Shown here: one piece after another, positions 11,371 through 23,126 of the stretch
Numbering within the stretch: position 1 is the first letter of the stretch
Layout of the letters: each line of letters starts with the position of its first letter
DNA from: Clytia hemisphaerica
Taxonomy: Eukaryota; Cnidaria; Hydrozoa; Leptothecata; Clytiidae
DNA length: 64,000 nucleotides
Assembly (NCBI GenBank): GCA_902728285.1
Contig: CACVBU010000050.1
Coordinates: forward strand, 3,000,919-3,064,918
Direction: 5' to 3'
The notes under the pieces: model-generated
Seen by the model: the letters and a program-made list of their open reading frames with translations, nothing else
What the model was told of the DNA's origin: nothing
Database searches by the model: none
Translations under genes and position numbers: made by a program

Positions 11371-13919
11371 TCCGGGAGCCAAATCCTATATCTCCTTAAA
11401 TAAGCACTTTTGCTTAACCCAAGATTCTACAGGATAAAATATACATTTTTGGAATCCTCAACTATCCTAGTTTTGGAAATGGTCGGTCCCCAAAGCTAAC
11501 TCCTGGTCAATTTTTCATACTGGGCCCGAGTTTAGGGGGTACTTTTTACCCTTTGTAAGGATTTGTTAAGGAAAATGCCATTCCAGGGATGATATAATTT
11601 GCTGTATCTAGTCAATCAGTTGACCAATTGCTTTGAAACTTTGCAAAAAGTTTCAAGGTAGGCTGATGATTATTTTCGGCAAAAAATTTTTGTGAAAAAT
11701 TATTTTTATAGGTTTGCCTGGGGAAAAAAAGGGAAAATTTGGGTATTTTAACTAAATTTTGACCCTTTTTAAGTCTGGGACCTACCCAAACAACTTTTAA
11801 TGAGACACAAACTAGGTGTTATGATAGACTTTGATGCAATACATCAGAAAAATTTCAAACAGACAGTATTTAGTATTATTTCAGGGCTGCAGGGGGTAAA
11901 ATTGCTCATTTTTATGGGTTTTTACCTTATTTGAGCAATTTTCACCACTAATCTTGGTTAAAACGTTATCAAAAATAGTTTTAACTTGATTTTTGTGTGT
12001 AATATATCCTGAAAAATTCCAATGTTGACTTAAAACTAACAAAACCAGGGTGCAAATGGACAAACCAGGGGGTAAAAATGCCCATTTTAGGCGATTTTTA
12101 TCGTGTTTGGACCTATTTCACCCATAAAGCGGTTTTATGGTGTACCAATTTTATTTCTGACCACTGAAACAAGGATCATTTTGTAGTAGGAGCAATGGGA
12201 AAGTTATTTGTGGTTTTCATTGTCTGTAATCAGGGTCACTGTGGGCAAATCAGGGGGTAAATACACCACTTCTTGGTAGTTGTTGCCTGAATTTGGATGT
12301 TTTTATTGTATGGTAGCCTCAAATTTATGAAATTTTGAGATGGAAACCAGTTATATACCCTTCAGTCATTTCTGAGTACTTTTGTTGACAACCTACACAA
12401 AATAATGACGGATTTAACTTAAGTTATGGCCAAATTATAACATTTTTTGACGTAATTTTGTCAGTTTTTGCTTTGAAATTCCACTATATTGCTATTCAGA
12501 GCTTCCAAAAATGGTCCCTGTGTACTGGTTTGTAAGTAGAATAGTTATTTGGAGCCTAATAATTTATATAATATTGTTAACTTGGGTAGAAATAAAAGTG
12601 CTGTGTCATTGTTAAGGCCTGCTTTGATGAAAGATTTTCTAATCGTTTTGTGAAAATAAAACTAACGGTCCTCTGCATACTCATAATGTACTACATACTC
12701 ATAATTTGACTGATCATTTTTGCCGTTTTACTGACCTTTTATTAGTAGCTAGTCTCAAGATAATAATTCTACAAGTAGCTGGGACCATTTTGGGAAGGTA
12801 TAAATTGCAATATAGTGGAATCTCAAAGCAAAAACTGACAAAATTACGTCAAATAAATGTTATCATTTGGGCATAACTTAAGTTAAATCCGTCATTATTT
12901 TGTGTAGGTTGTCAACTGAAGTACTCAGAAATGACTGAAGGGTATATAACTGGTTTCCATCTCAAAATTTCATAAATTTGAGGCTACCATACAATAAAAA
13001 CATCCAAATTCAGGCAACAACTACCAAGAAGTGGTGTATTTACCCCCTGATTTGCCCACAGTGACCCTGATTACAGACAATGAAAACCACAAATAACTTT
13101 CCCATTGCTCCTACTACAAAATTATTGTTGTTTCAGTGGTCAGAAATGAAATTGGTACACCATAAAACCGCTTTATGGGTGAAATAGGTCCAAAAACGAT
13201 AAAAATCGCCTAAAATGGGCATTTTTACCCCCTGGTTTGTCCATTTGCACCCTGCTTTTGCTAGTTTTAAATCAGCATTGTAATCTTTCAGGATATATTA
13301 CACGAAAATCAAGTTAAAACTATTTTTGATGACGTTTTAACCAAGATTAGTGGTGAAAATTGCTCAAATAAGGTAAAAACCCATAAAAATGGGCAATTTT
13401 ACCCCCTGCAGCCCTGAAATAATACTAAATACTGTCTGTTTGAAATTTTTCTGATGTATTGCATCAAAGTCTATCCATAACACCTAGTTTGTGTCTCATT
13501 AAAAGTTGTTTGGGTAGGTCCCAGACTTAAAAAGGGTCAAAATTTAGTTAAAATACCCCAAATTTTCCCTTTTTTTCCCCAGGCAAACCTATAAAAATAA
13601 TTTTTCACAAATATTTTTTGCCGAAAATAATCATCAGCCTACCTTGAAACTTTTTGCAAAGTTTCAAAGCAATTGGTCAACTGATTGACTAGATACAGCA
13701 AATTATATCATCCCTGGAATGGCATTTTCCTTAACAAATCCTTACAAAGGGTAAAAAGTACCCCCTAAACTCGGGCCCAGTATGAAAAATTGACCAGGAG
13801 TTAGCTTTGGGGACCGACCATTTCCAAAACTAGGATAGTTGAGGATTCCAAAAATGTATAGTTTATCCTGTAGAATCTTGGGTTAAGCAAAATGCCATTT
13901 TGTGGGTTTGGCTCCCGGA
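11371..13919. mobile_element. Large palindromic (foldback) element, ~1.15-kb arms
   Basis: The left arm (11371 to about 12510, beginning TCCGGGAGCCAAA) is the inverse complement of the right arm (about 12775-13919, ending TTTGGCTCCCGGA). Matches run throughout, for example GGTCGGTCCCCAAAGCTAAC at 11482 against its complement at 13800. The central ~260 bp is unpaired. TTAG occurs immediately outside both ends (11367-11370 and 13920-13923), a likely 4-bp target duplication. There is no coding capacity. It lies in the long receptor intron, so the pre-mRNA would carry a kilobase-scale double-stranded hairpin. Confidence 0.88.
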
Positions 13920-15701
13920 TTAGTTTGCCATTTAAACTCATTAATAGTTTGCAATTAACACTCATTTCTTTTATAAGCATAATATTTAGAAGCATTCTTA
14001 GGCTCAAATTTGGTAAAAAATAAACATATAATGCTAAGCATACCTCAAAGCTGAAATGCGAAAAAGTTCGTGCAGCTTTTCTAGCCCTTCTTTTGTGACT
14101 TTTTTAGTGTCACTTTTAAAGTTGTTTGAGCTTTCTTATACCAAAAACTGTCAAAGATTTTCGATTTTCGAATTTCAAATTACATCATTATTACACACGT
14201 CATTCTTTGAGCTGAATCAATGTTCCGACTTAAAAATTCGAGATTTTCATTTACCCAAAGAAAATCAACAAATCGAAGTCTAAGCATATCAATAAGCATA
14301 AATTAAGGCTGAAATGTAATTTTTCTAAGCAGCCGATTTTCCCTTATGCTTATAAACAAAATGAGTGTATGATATTTTAAAATTAAGTGAATTAGGTCGC
14401 CCGGAGAATTTGTTTTGAAGAAAAAACATGAAGCCATAAGCAAAAGTGCAAGGGAAAATGAGGGCTAGAAAAAATATAAGTTGATATTTCAAAAGTCAAA
14501 TAAACGATAAAAAGATTAACACAATCACGAACAAAATGTCATACCTTGGGTGGGCGGGGAAAGAAAATAAATCGCCCATAACACACACAAACGCCCACAT
14601 ACATCTTTAGCCATGATAATAATGGTGGTTAATACATCCAATTCTTTGATCAATTCGAAAAAATCCTCAGTTCCCGTCTATAGGAAAATCTTCATAAAAT
14701 ACTCTCTATAATTCGAATATTTCTCTAATTCGACGAAAGTCCTTCAAAAATCGAATTATAGAGAGTCGACTGTAACAGTTAATTTATCCTGTGTACAGTA
14801 TAACTACTGAGAGCGTGACTCGTGTAATTCTATATTTCTAAAGAAGATATTGAGCACACTGTTGACTTGGTTCACAATATTTTGCTTTTAGTGATTTTCA
14901 ACTTCTTAAAAATATTTGTTAACAATCCTTTTGGTTTGTGCTCCCATATTTTCAGTATATTCACAAACTTTGAATGAAGAAAAATGTCAACCAGCCATCA
15001 TATTTTCCTCTGGTCGCAACATGTATCATAATTGGTTGAATTATTCTAGAAAGTCTTCTTGATTGGTTAGATTTTTCAAACTTCCCCTGTACTGTTAATA
15101 TTTCCTCGAAGAAAAAAATCGTAACCATATAATATTGTCGCCGTATTGAAGTGTGTGGTTTTAAGCACTGATCTCTAACTAGTTGACTGGATCGGGCTTC
15201 TCATATATAGGAAGTGTGTCCAGTTTTAACACCGGTGTTCAACAGTGGGATTCGAATCGAATGTTTTGAAGTAGAAACGTTCGAAAATCTAACGTAAACA
15301 GAAAACAACATAGGGGACTTTTAAACTTGGCAGCCTTCCATTAGAAATCTGTAGTCAGCCTATCTAGTGTGTAAAAGAATATGATAGATATCTGTGGTTT
15401 TAAGTAAGCGGACAACCAGAATTTTCTTGCACCGAAAAATTTGATTAATTCATAAACTTATTAATCAATATTAAAATATTTATGGTGAAGATATTTATGA
15501 TCACATCAATTTTAATTTGAAGAATTGGCTGACTGTTATCGATTTATTCAAAGCCCCTTAATAGTAAATCTTTAAATAACTTAAGGGAACCTTAGCCCAA
15601 ATTCACCAAAATTATAGTTTAGGTTTAACAAAATTTACTCTCTTTTGTAAATCAAAACAAACTGCTTTCATGCTTACGCGATCGTCAGGAAAATGGATTA
15701 A
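13920..15701. other. Intronic AT-rich DNA
   Basis: No gene. 13970-14050 and 14280-14350 carry the degenerate TAAGCATA/AAGGCTGAAATG repeat texture. 14701-14766 is described separately. The rest shows no feature I can support. Confidence 0.4.
14701..14775. mobile_element. Hairpin remnant of a pogo/Tigger-like MITE
   Basis: ACTCTCTATAATTCGA at 14701-14716 is inverted at 14751-14766 (TCGAATTATAGAGAGT) and followed by CGACTGTA. The end sequence TACAGTCGACTCTCTATAAT is of the type seen at termini of pogo/Tigger/Jerky-like DNA transposons (recalled, not searched). It is a candidate non-autonomous relative of the transposase at 53-56 kb, but nothing in the window links them directly. Confidence 0.45.
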
Positions 15702-18700
15702 GGGCTCTGACCATAGTCAGAAGATTGATTTTAGTATCTGAACATAAAAGTTATGTTTTAGGTTCTTTAACACTTTTAACAAAGAATTGCCTTTATAAAT
15801 TGCTTTTTAATCAAACCCCTTAAGAGTAATTAAGAACTTAATTGCAAAAATGACGTTATGAACTTTAAAAAGATTTTAATAATATGTTACATCACCTTCT
15901 TTATAAAAAGTGCTAAGTTTTAATGGGTAATTGGTCAGCCTAAGCTGAGCATTCAAATAGGTAAAATTCGGTTCTTCCATCATAAGACGGCAAAAAAAAA
16001 ATCCGATTTTCCGATCTCACTTTGATTTCTAAACTTTCTTCCGATCGGGTTAACTTTTTGGGTACTTTTAGCGTGCGTTGTTTTTACAGATCATAATGTA
16101 GTTTCAAGATGGCGGCTCAAGCGATAGCCAGATGTGATAAGTCAGTGTTGTACCAAAGTATTTCCAGTGTAAATCTGTTGCAAGCTTCAATTTCTGTTAT
16201 TTATTTTTTTAACTCGGCAAATCAAACACATGATTTTCATCTAAGGGATTCTTTTTCTACATCCTTTGAAGGTTTAAAGCCGTTTGCTCAAGTTTTTGTT
16301 TATGTTGAATTTTCTGATTATATTTTTTAATTGCTGCTTTTAATAATTTTGCAATAAAAACATATTTTTCTTGTTTGCCTCTAGGGGAATTGATGGTGTT
16401 ATAATGTTATTGGGATTTGATAAAGTCTACAAAAGTACAGCTACTGTATAAATTTGATATAAAGACTGGATGCAATCGTGCTTTTTTGGACTTGGACGTG
16501 TTTGTCATAAAGGCGAATCGCAAAAAAACTGTTTGGTTCCCGTCATTTCTACTTTAAAATTGAGAAACCATGGATAAACTGGTGTTTTCGGTTTACTCTC
16601 CATTAGAATGCGGCTCTCTACTTCGATTTGAAAACTTTCAAACACAGAGCGTGCAGAAATCCAGCAAAGCAGCGGAAAAGCTTTCCGACTCTCCAGCTCT
16701 ACCTGATGACCGTAAATCAGATGACGGGAACCAAATGATGACGTCACATCTCCTATTATTGGACTTGCAAAATTATGACAAATGGTCTTTGGAATTGGAT
16801 CATTTATATTAATATTAATATATACAGTTCTTGTTGAAATTGATCAAACTATTTTTCACGCAATTCCGGACGTAGATTGTGTTTTTCTAACCTTTTCTAA
16901 CCTTGGCGCACATTTTGACTGAATGATGGAATGGAATGAATGGCGATAACAGTTTATAGATATCTCTTATCAGACTTGCCGAAAGCGGGCTGCCCTCAAG
17001 TTACACAACATGCACACTCTCGTCACAACTTGCACAGCCATAACAAACAGATCAATCTGGTCTTCATTTAACATTGTTTTAAAGTTTAAAAAACACTGCC
17101 AGTGCTTGGCACAGAAGAGCGGGCTCCCAGTTGTAATTAATTGCTACACCGCTGCCCTGTTGAATTTATTTATTATGGTTGTGTGTTTATTCCGCCAAGG
17201 CGGTAAATCTATCGCCCAAATTCATAGACCAATCAAAAGCGAGTTTAAAGCAAAACGGGGGAAAAATGAGCTTCCCCGCATAGTTATGAATTTTAAGTTT
17301 TGCTTTCGATTATCATTTGCGATCAGCAAAGTCTTCAAGATGGTTGTGTGCATGTTGTGTATCTTGACGGTTACTAAACTACAAAATTTTATATTTATAG
17401 TGGGGTTGTCTAGCATAATTTAAGGGAAAAAAAAAGATCCAGCTGAAACTTTCTCCAGACCTTCTCTATAGGATGGTTAAGATAATTCACGCAGAAGATG
17501 CTATATATGGTAAATTTTAGACTAAAATAACCAAAATGTGGCGAAAAGTGGAACTTGCGCATGAAATATCTCGAGTTAGGTAAGGGAATCGGCTATACCC
17601 GTTTAAAAGTCTTCTATATAGTTTTTCGAGAGCTTTCGAATGGTATACTTGATAATGTCTGAAAATGAGTTTGAAATTTTCAAAAAATTTCGCCCTTAGG
17701 GTTTTGCCTGGGGAAAAAAGAAATGTCCCAAAAAAAGGATGTTCCACCAGTGGGATTTTAGGGGAATTTTTCCTGAGGCATAACCATCCTATAGAGAAGG
17801 TCTGGAGAAAGTTTCAGCTGGATCTTATTCTTTTCCTACAAACAGCCTGTATTTTTGTAACACGACCACACTATTACCCAGACTGGAGGGGCCATCCATA
17901 TAGTACGTACACAGTGAAGGGGGGAGAGGGGGGAGAGGGGGTTCAGCAAAAGCGTACATCTATTGTTTAAACAAAGTCATTTCTATTGTTCTCTGCGTAC
18001 AAGGGGGGAGGGGGTGTCAAATATTTGGAAAATCTTTGCGTAAGTACTATATGGACAATGCTAAAGAGAAGTATACTTGAGCTTCTCGTGGGGGGGGGGG
18101 GAGGTTGGAGGAGCTCTCAGGCTTGTTTTACATAATTTTAAATCAAGTTATCAAATGTTTACTTTTTGTGCATTATTCAACATATTTATTCTACTCTGTT
18201 TCAGTGCATCTCTTACATCTGTTAACCCACTTATTAAAGCTATCTAGCTACAGTAAGCTCTATTGGCTTGTATTGGCTGACCTTCCAGCCTCGGCTGGTT
18301 TATTAACCTTTTTGTTTCGAACTTTTTTCAAACTGTCCGCAAAGAATTGAACTATTTTAAATTTTGCAGAAAATTTTTCTAAAAAGATGTGTCAAAAGTT
18401 ATGACTGTTTTTTAAGCAAAATCCAGATGAAAAATTGATGAAAAACCACTATTTTGAAGATTTCGAGATGAAAGAAGCTTTTACAAAAATTTTCCGCAAA
18501 AAAGTTTATAAAAGATACACCATCAAAATGTTTTTTCTTCGCCGAAACTAAGCTCTTCAAAGTTGAAATACTCTTCCTCGCAAAAGTCTTCATTTTCTTC
18601 TTCATCAAATTTTTTCAATGCAATTTTTGAATTTTCAGATTCAGGAATAGTTTATCTAACATAAAATGTATAACATGCCATAGTTTTGTTGGTTACATCA

Positions 18701-18756
18701 GTCAGAAAACACATTTTAAACACGGCAATTATGAAAATTCACTATGGTCAGAGCCC
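15702..18756. mobile_element. piggyBac-like non-autonomous element with TTAA target duplication
   Basis: A perfect 16-bp inverted terminal repeat, GGGCTCTGACCATAGT at 15702-15717 and its complement at 18741-18756, is flanked on both sides by TTAA (15698-15701 and 18757-18760). A TTAA duplication with short inverted ends is the signature of piggyBac-type insertion. No transposase frame is visible in the 3,055 bp; the open frames at 16109-18350 lack recognisable domains. Another foldback element (17426-17836) sits inside. The element lies in the long intron of the receptor gene. Confidence 0.7.
17426..17836. mobile_element. Foldback MITE nested in the piggyBac-like element
   Basis: The terminal ~54 bp at 17426-17479 (AAAGATCCAGCTGAAACTTT ... 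ATAGGATGGTTA) is inverted at 17781-17836. The 411-bp element has no coding capacity. Its position fully inside 15702-18756 dates it as the later insertion or as an internal part of that family. Confidence 0.75.
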
Positions 18757-19152
18757 TTAAATAAAAACGAATTTGACATCCGTTCTTTCCATATCTCTCA
18801 GCGCTGGACGGCTGAGAGAGCCTTTGTTATAAAAACTGCCAAAAACCGCTAAGAGATTTTCCATTTTGAAGTTTTTCATATCAACTCTCTACCTTGACCC
18901 GCTTTCTGCGGAATGTTCGACTTTTCAAGAATGGTTTTATGAGGTTTCTAATTCAAAAAATATACTAAAATTGATATTTTTGAAAGGAACTTAGATTCCT
19001 TCTAACACTTTAATGCGCCAAAAGGCTTTGCTCAGATTATATTTCAGTCATTACATACAGAGAACTTTTAAGTATTTTATCCAATGATTCAACCCTGTTT
19101 ACTGATGCTATAAATTTTTCTGCTCAAAATATAGTCAAGGAAATGGATTTTC

Positions 19153-19740
19153 TATCTTAGTAGGGGGGATTTTGTTCGATTTTTTGGAATCGCTTGACTG
19201 TTTTGTTAGAAGCACTTGTTATACATTTTTGGAAAGCTAAGGGGTAGGGGAATCGAAATTACTATGTTTCCAATTTTTTTCGGACACTTTGGTGTGATTT
19301 TCGGACAAATATGACGGTCTCAGGCAAAAATCATAGGGTTAAAAATTAATGAAAATTTTAGCTCGAGAAAACAGAGACCTGTTGTATATTTTTGGAAAGC
19401 TCTCAAAAAATTAAGATTAGAGATATATCGCAAGTATAGGTGATTTCTGTACCTAACTCGAGATATTAACCCTTGAAAACCGTGTTTTTCAGCCAGAAAC
19501 AGCTATTTTGTCCAGTTTTTGCGCTTTTTGAAGCTCAATATCTCGAGTTAGGTACTGAAATCACCTATACTTGCAATATATCTCTAATCCGTCATATTTG
19601 TCCGAAAATCACACCAAAGTGTCCGAAAAAAATTGGAAACATAGTAATTTCGATTCCCCTACCCCTTAGCTTTCCAAAAATGTATAACAAGTGCTTCTAA
19701 CAAAACAGTCGAGCGATTTTACAAAATGCCCTCTACTATC
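19153..19740. mobile_element. Foldback element with two successive arm pairs
   Basis: The outer arms (19153-19317 and 19590-19740) and inner arms (19412-19466 and 19538-19590) are both inverted copies. The right side pairs continuously, while the left side carries an unpaired ~95-bp insert between its arm segments. A partial copy of the outer arm is at 7640-7745. Non-coding; intronic in the receptor gene. Confidence 0.75.
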
Positions 19741-19779
19741 TGGAATATTTAATCTTGGATGCTGATTCAGACAATCACA

Positions 19780-21299
19780 CCCCTGTGTCACAGACCCACT
19801 TGGACCCTAGCCCCACTGGAAAATCTGGCAAAAATTTCGTCCCCAGTGGGAAAATACTCTGGAATTTCAGCCCCACTGGGAAAATGACTTTGATTTCATC
19901 TCATTCGAAATTCAATGTTTAACAAGCAACATGCTGAATGGACCTACATGTTGATCAAAATCAGATAAAAGTAGGTGTTCTACATTTTACTATTGGTATT
20001 GAGCAAACGCAATAAGTTTCAGGAAAAACTAATGAAGAAATTTTGCACCAAGTCCAAAAAACCTTATTTTTAGGTAGTTTTTGGCCCAAATTTGCCACCC
20101 AAAATTTTTTTCAAAAATCGGGCTCCGGCACTTTTCAGGCATTGCTATTTTGTATCATTGTGCAAAAAAAAATGAAATAATAATAATGAGCCAATCCTGA
20201 GAAAAGCTTGTAACAGACGAACGGACAACGGTCAAATTAAAGGACCTCCCGGTAGGTCCAAAATTATATAATGAAAACATATCTATTGGTAGAAATTATC
20301 AACACTATTGAAAAGGACTTATGAAAAAAAAGTAAAAAAGTTATTAAACGCTTTTCTTTATAGAAACAATACACTATCAGAAAAACGCACAGCTTAATAA
20401 AGAAGGTTTCTAGAAAACTCAAACCATCGCGCTCTACCGTGACATTTTCTTCTTTTAGAAAAAAATAATAATAATATTGATCTAAGCTTATATATAGTGA
20501 TTCTTATAGATAAAGATTCGTTTTTCAACCTACCTGATGATGTAAGTTAGATAGCAATAAGGAGAAAAACGGAAACAATCCGTTAGAGAATATAATATTT
20601 AGCGAAAAGGTTAAACGCGTTAAATTTCATCATTGATTCTTGATGGGGAGAGGGAAGGGGAGAAGGGAAAAAAGATATAGAAAGTTCCGGTTGCAGAAAT
20701 CAGTTTTATTGACAATCGAATCATGATTGATGGTGGGAATTGCTATCAATGATGTTTTTTTTTGGAGAAAAAACAAAGAAATGTTAGGAAAAAGCCCAAT
20801 GAAAATCTGCAAAAACGGCGATTTCCGGCATTTTCGGCCGGAAAAAAAATTTTCTCAAAAAATCGAACTCTGTCATGTTTTAATGATTTGAATGAAAAAA
20901 CAACCAATTGAATTATAAGGAAAAAGTCAAATGAAAATTCAGAAAAACGATGATTTCCGGCATATTTCCGGCATTTTCGGTCGGAAAATTTTTTTTTCTC
21001 GAAAATCGGGCTCCGTCACATTTTGGGCATTGCCATTTTGCATCTTTGTGCTAAGAATCAGAAAAAATTAATGAGCCAATCTCGAGAAAAGCTGGTAACA
21101 GACGGACGGACGGACAGACGGACGGACGAACAAAGGTTAATTTATAGGACCTCAAGGTAGGTCCAAATATTGTACTCCAAAACCATCCCCACTAAATTTT
21201 TTAACCTTGAAACAATAGAATTTCTATCCCTATCGGAAATTCAATAGGAATGTCTATCCCCACTGAGGAAAAAGTTCCAGTGGGACTGTGAGACAGGGG
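19780..21299. mobile_element. DNA element with CCCCTGTSTCACAG termini and internal hairpin-tailed units
   Basis: The left end (19780, CCCCTGTGTCACAGACCCAC) is the inverse complement of the right end (to 21299, GTGGGACTGTGAGACAGGGG). Inside, two related units each end with a GACG/GAACGG-type tetranucleotide tract, then GGACCT...AGGTCCAAA (20245-20262 and about 21150-21170), which can form a short hairpin. The same units and the same right end occur at 39739-41239. No transposase is seen. The superfamily is not clear to me. Confidence 0.6.
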
Positions 21300-21911
21300 A
21301 TGTGCAACGATAGTCGTTTTCCCTAATAGCATTTGAAAAAATTTAGAATAAATTAATGCAGAATGACGTTCCATGATGATTTTTCAAAGACAGCATTCAA
21401 TGGAAAGATAGGATCACTGCGATCTTTAGAGTAATGTTTATAAATCGGGGAAATCGAAAGTCTATTTTTGAAAAAATGCTGTAAAAGTTCTTAAAAGGAC
21501 CCAATTCTTTGAGTGAATAAAGCCCTAGTATGTACAATTTTAACACAAAACTTTTTTTTTAAGATAGTTTTTCAAAATCGGATAATTTTGGAAATCTTTA
21601 CTTTCAGCTCCCTCAATATCCCGTCACATCCCGCGTAAGCTCCCTTAAAATCGGAATTGGATTTATTCCGGATTGGAAACGAGTAGAAATTTGAAATTTT
21701 CACTGAATATTTGCTTTTTAGTTCTTCATCAGATAAAGGAAAAATCACGTCTTTAGACATCATCGATTTTTCTTTATGACCAAAATTGAACATTTTTGAA
21801 TCCGATTTAAGATCGCCGTGGATTTTTTTTCAAAAATATAAAAGTAGGTATTTCTTCCCCAAAAAATCTATAAATAAATGCATGATAAAAGATATTCCGT
21901 ACAAAAATACT

Positions 21912-22190
21912 GAGGCGAAAATAAAAAAATGTAGTGTTTCCGGAAACCGGCCGGGTGAAAGTAAAAGTAAATTTTTTTCTGACCCGGCCGCAAACTCGTT
22001 AGTAGTTGATACATTAGTACTTTTGGCTTACTTCATACTGTTTGTATATATAAGTTATTTTTAAAGTTCTATTTCAATGATCTTTAGTAAACAAAAATAG
22101 TAAAAATAATTTTTTCTCCGGCCGGCCGCATGAGAGCCTTTTGACCTTCACCCGCATTCCGGAAATACTACATTTGTTTATTTTCGCCTT
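21912..22190. mobile_element. MITE with AGGCGAAAATAAA termini
   Basis: AGGCGAAAATAAAAAAATGT ... TTTCCGG at the left (21912-21942) is inverted at the right (22158-22190). CCGGCCGG-rich segments lie inside each arm. 279 bp, non-coding. Confidence 0.65.
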
Positions 22191-22876
22191 ACAATTATTA
22201 TAATAAATAAAAACAATTCAAGAATGCATACTGGCAGTTCATCTGGCACCTAGATGCAGAAATTTCCATCCGACACGCTTAAGCTTTAAAGGTCGGCAAA
22301 AACCCAGCCCTCGTTTTTGTGGATTGGCAGGTCCAACCGAAATATTTTTACCTTCAGGTGCAATGGTAGTTGAACCTGACTGGGGATACGGTACATCAAA
22401 GGCCGACTATCATTCCTCTCCGATGGGAAATTGGCCCGCTCCTTTAGAGCTTTAGCATGGGTGGCCGCCAATCCGCCATTAGATAAGCTGAGAGTAGCGT
22501 GGTGGCAGGGAGGAAGCTTCCCCCAGCGATTGAAATATCACAAAAACAACACCAACATATTAACAAAATACATTATAACCTTTCCCCGCCAAAATAGCCG
22601 ATCGGTTACGCTCGCCACCAAAAGATGTATCAGATATCAATACACCTTTTTACGGTTGGCCATTTCTTATAAAAAGTCACCAAAATTTCGAGTAAACAAA
22701 CCATCCCATTGGCTAAAAGCAAAAACATAAACAAAAAAATGTGCAGAGTAAGAGCACAGAAAGCACATTCTTCTCATACAGGATAATAGCGGTGGAATTA
22801 CTTCCCTCTTCATCCTTTCCTTCATCCTTGGTCTTTGTCTGGTCTAAAAATAAAAGAACGAAAAAAATGACGTCGA
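22191..22876. other. No supported gene
   Basis: Contains a moderately GC-rich block (22260-22520) with overlapping short frames on both strands but no recognisable domain. It may be part of an unclassified repeat. Confidence 0.35.
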
Positions 22877-23126
22877 TTAGATCATGTTCACACGTTACTG
22901 TTCAGTTTCGTTCTGGTATGATTTTCGTTACGGATCGAGTGTGTTCATATTGGTTTCGGAAGGTTTCGGAGCAGTTCCGTTCCGATGAAAAAAGTGGAGC
23001 GAAACCGTTTTTATCTGTTTTGTTTTGTAACGGCTTCTTTTTTGACGTCTCGAATTTTGACGTCTCGAATTTTGACGTTCACACTTGTTTCGGAACGGAA
23101 CCGTTAAACGTCTGAACATGGTCTTA
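22877..23126. mobile_element. MITE with TTAGAYCATGTTCASACGTT termini
   Basis: The left TTAGATCATGTTCACACGTT is the near inverse complement of the right end AACGTCTGAACATGGTCTTA type sequence. 250 bp, with the arm similarity continuing inward (CGTTCC/CGGAACGG). The short frames inside have no domain. Confidence 0.6.
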
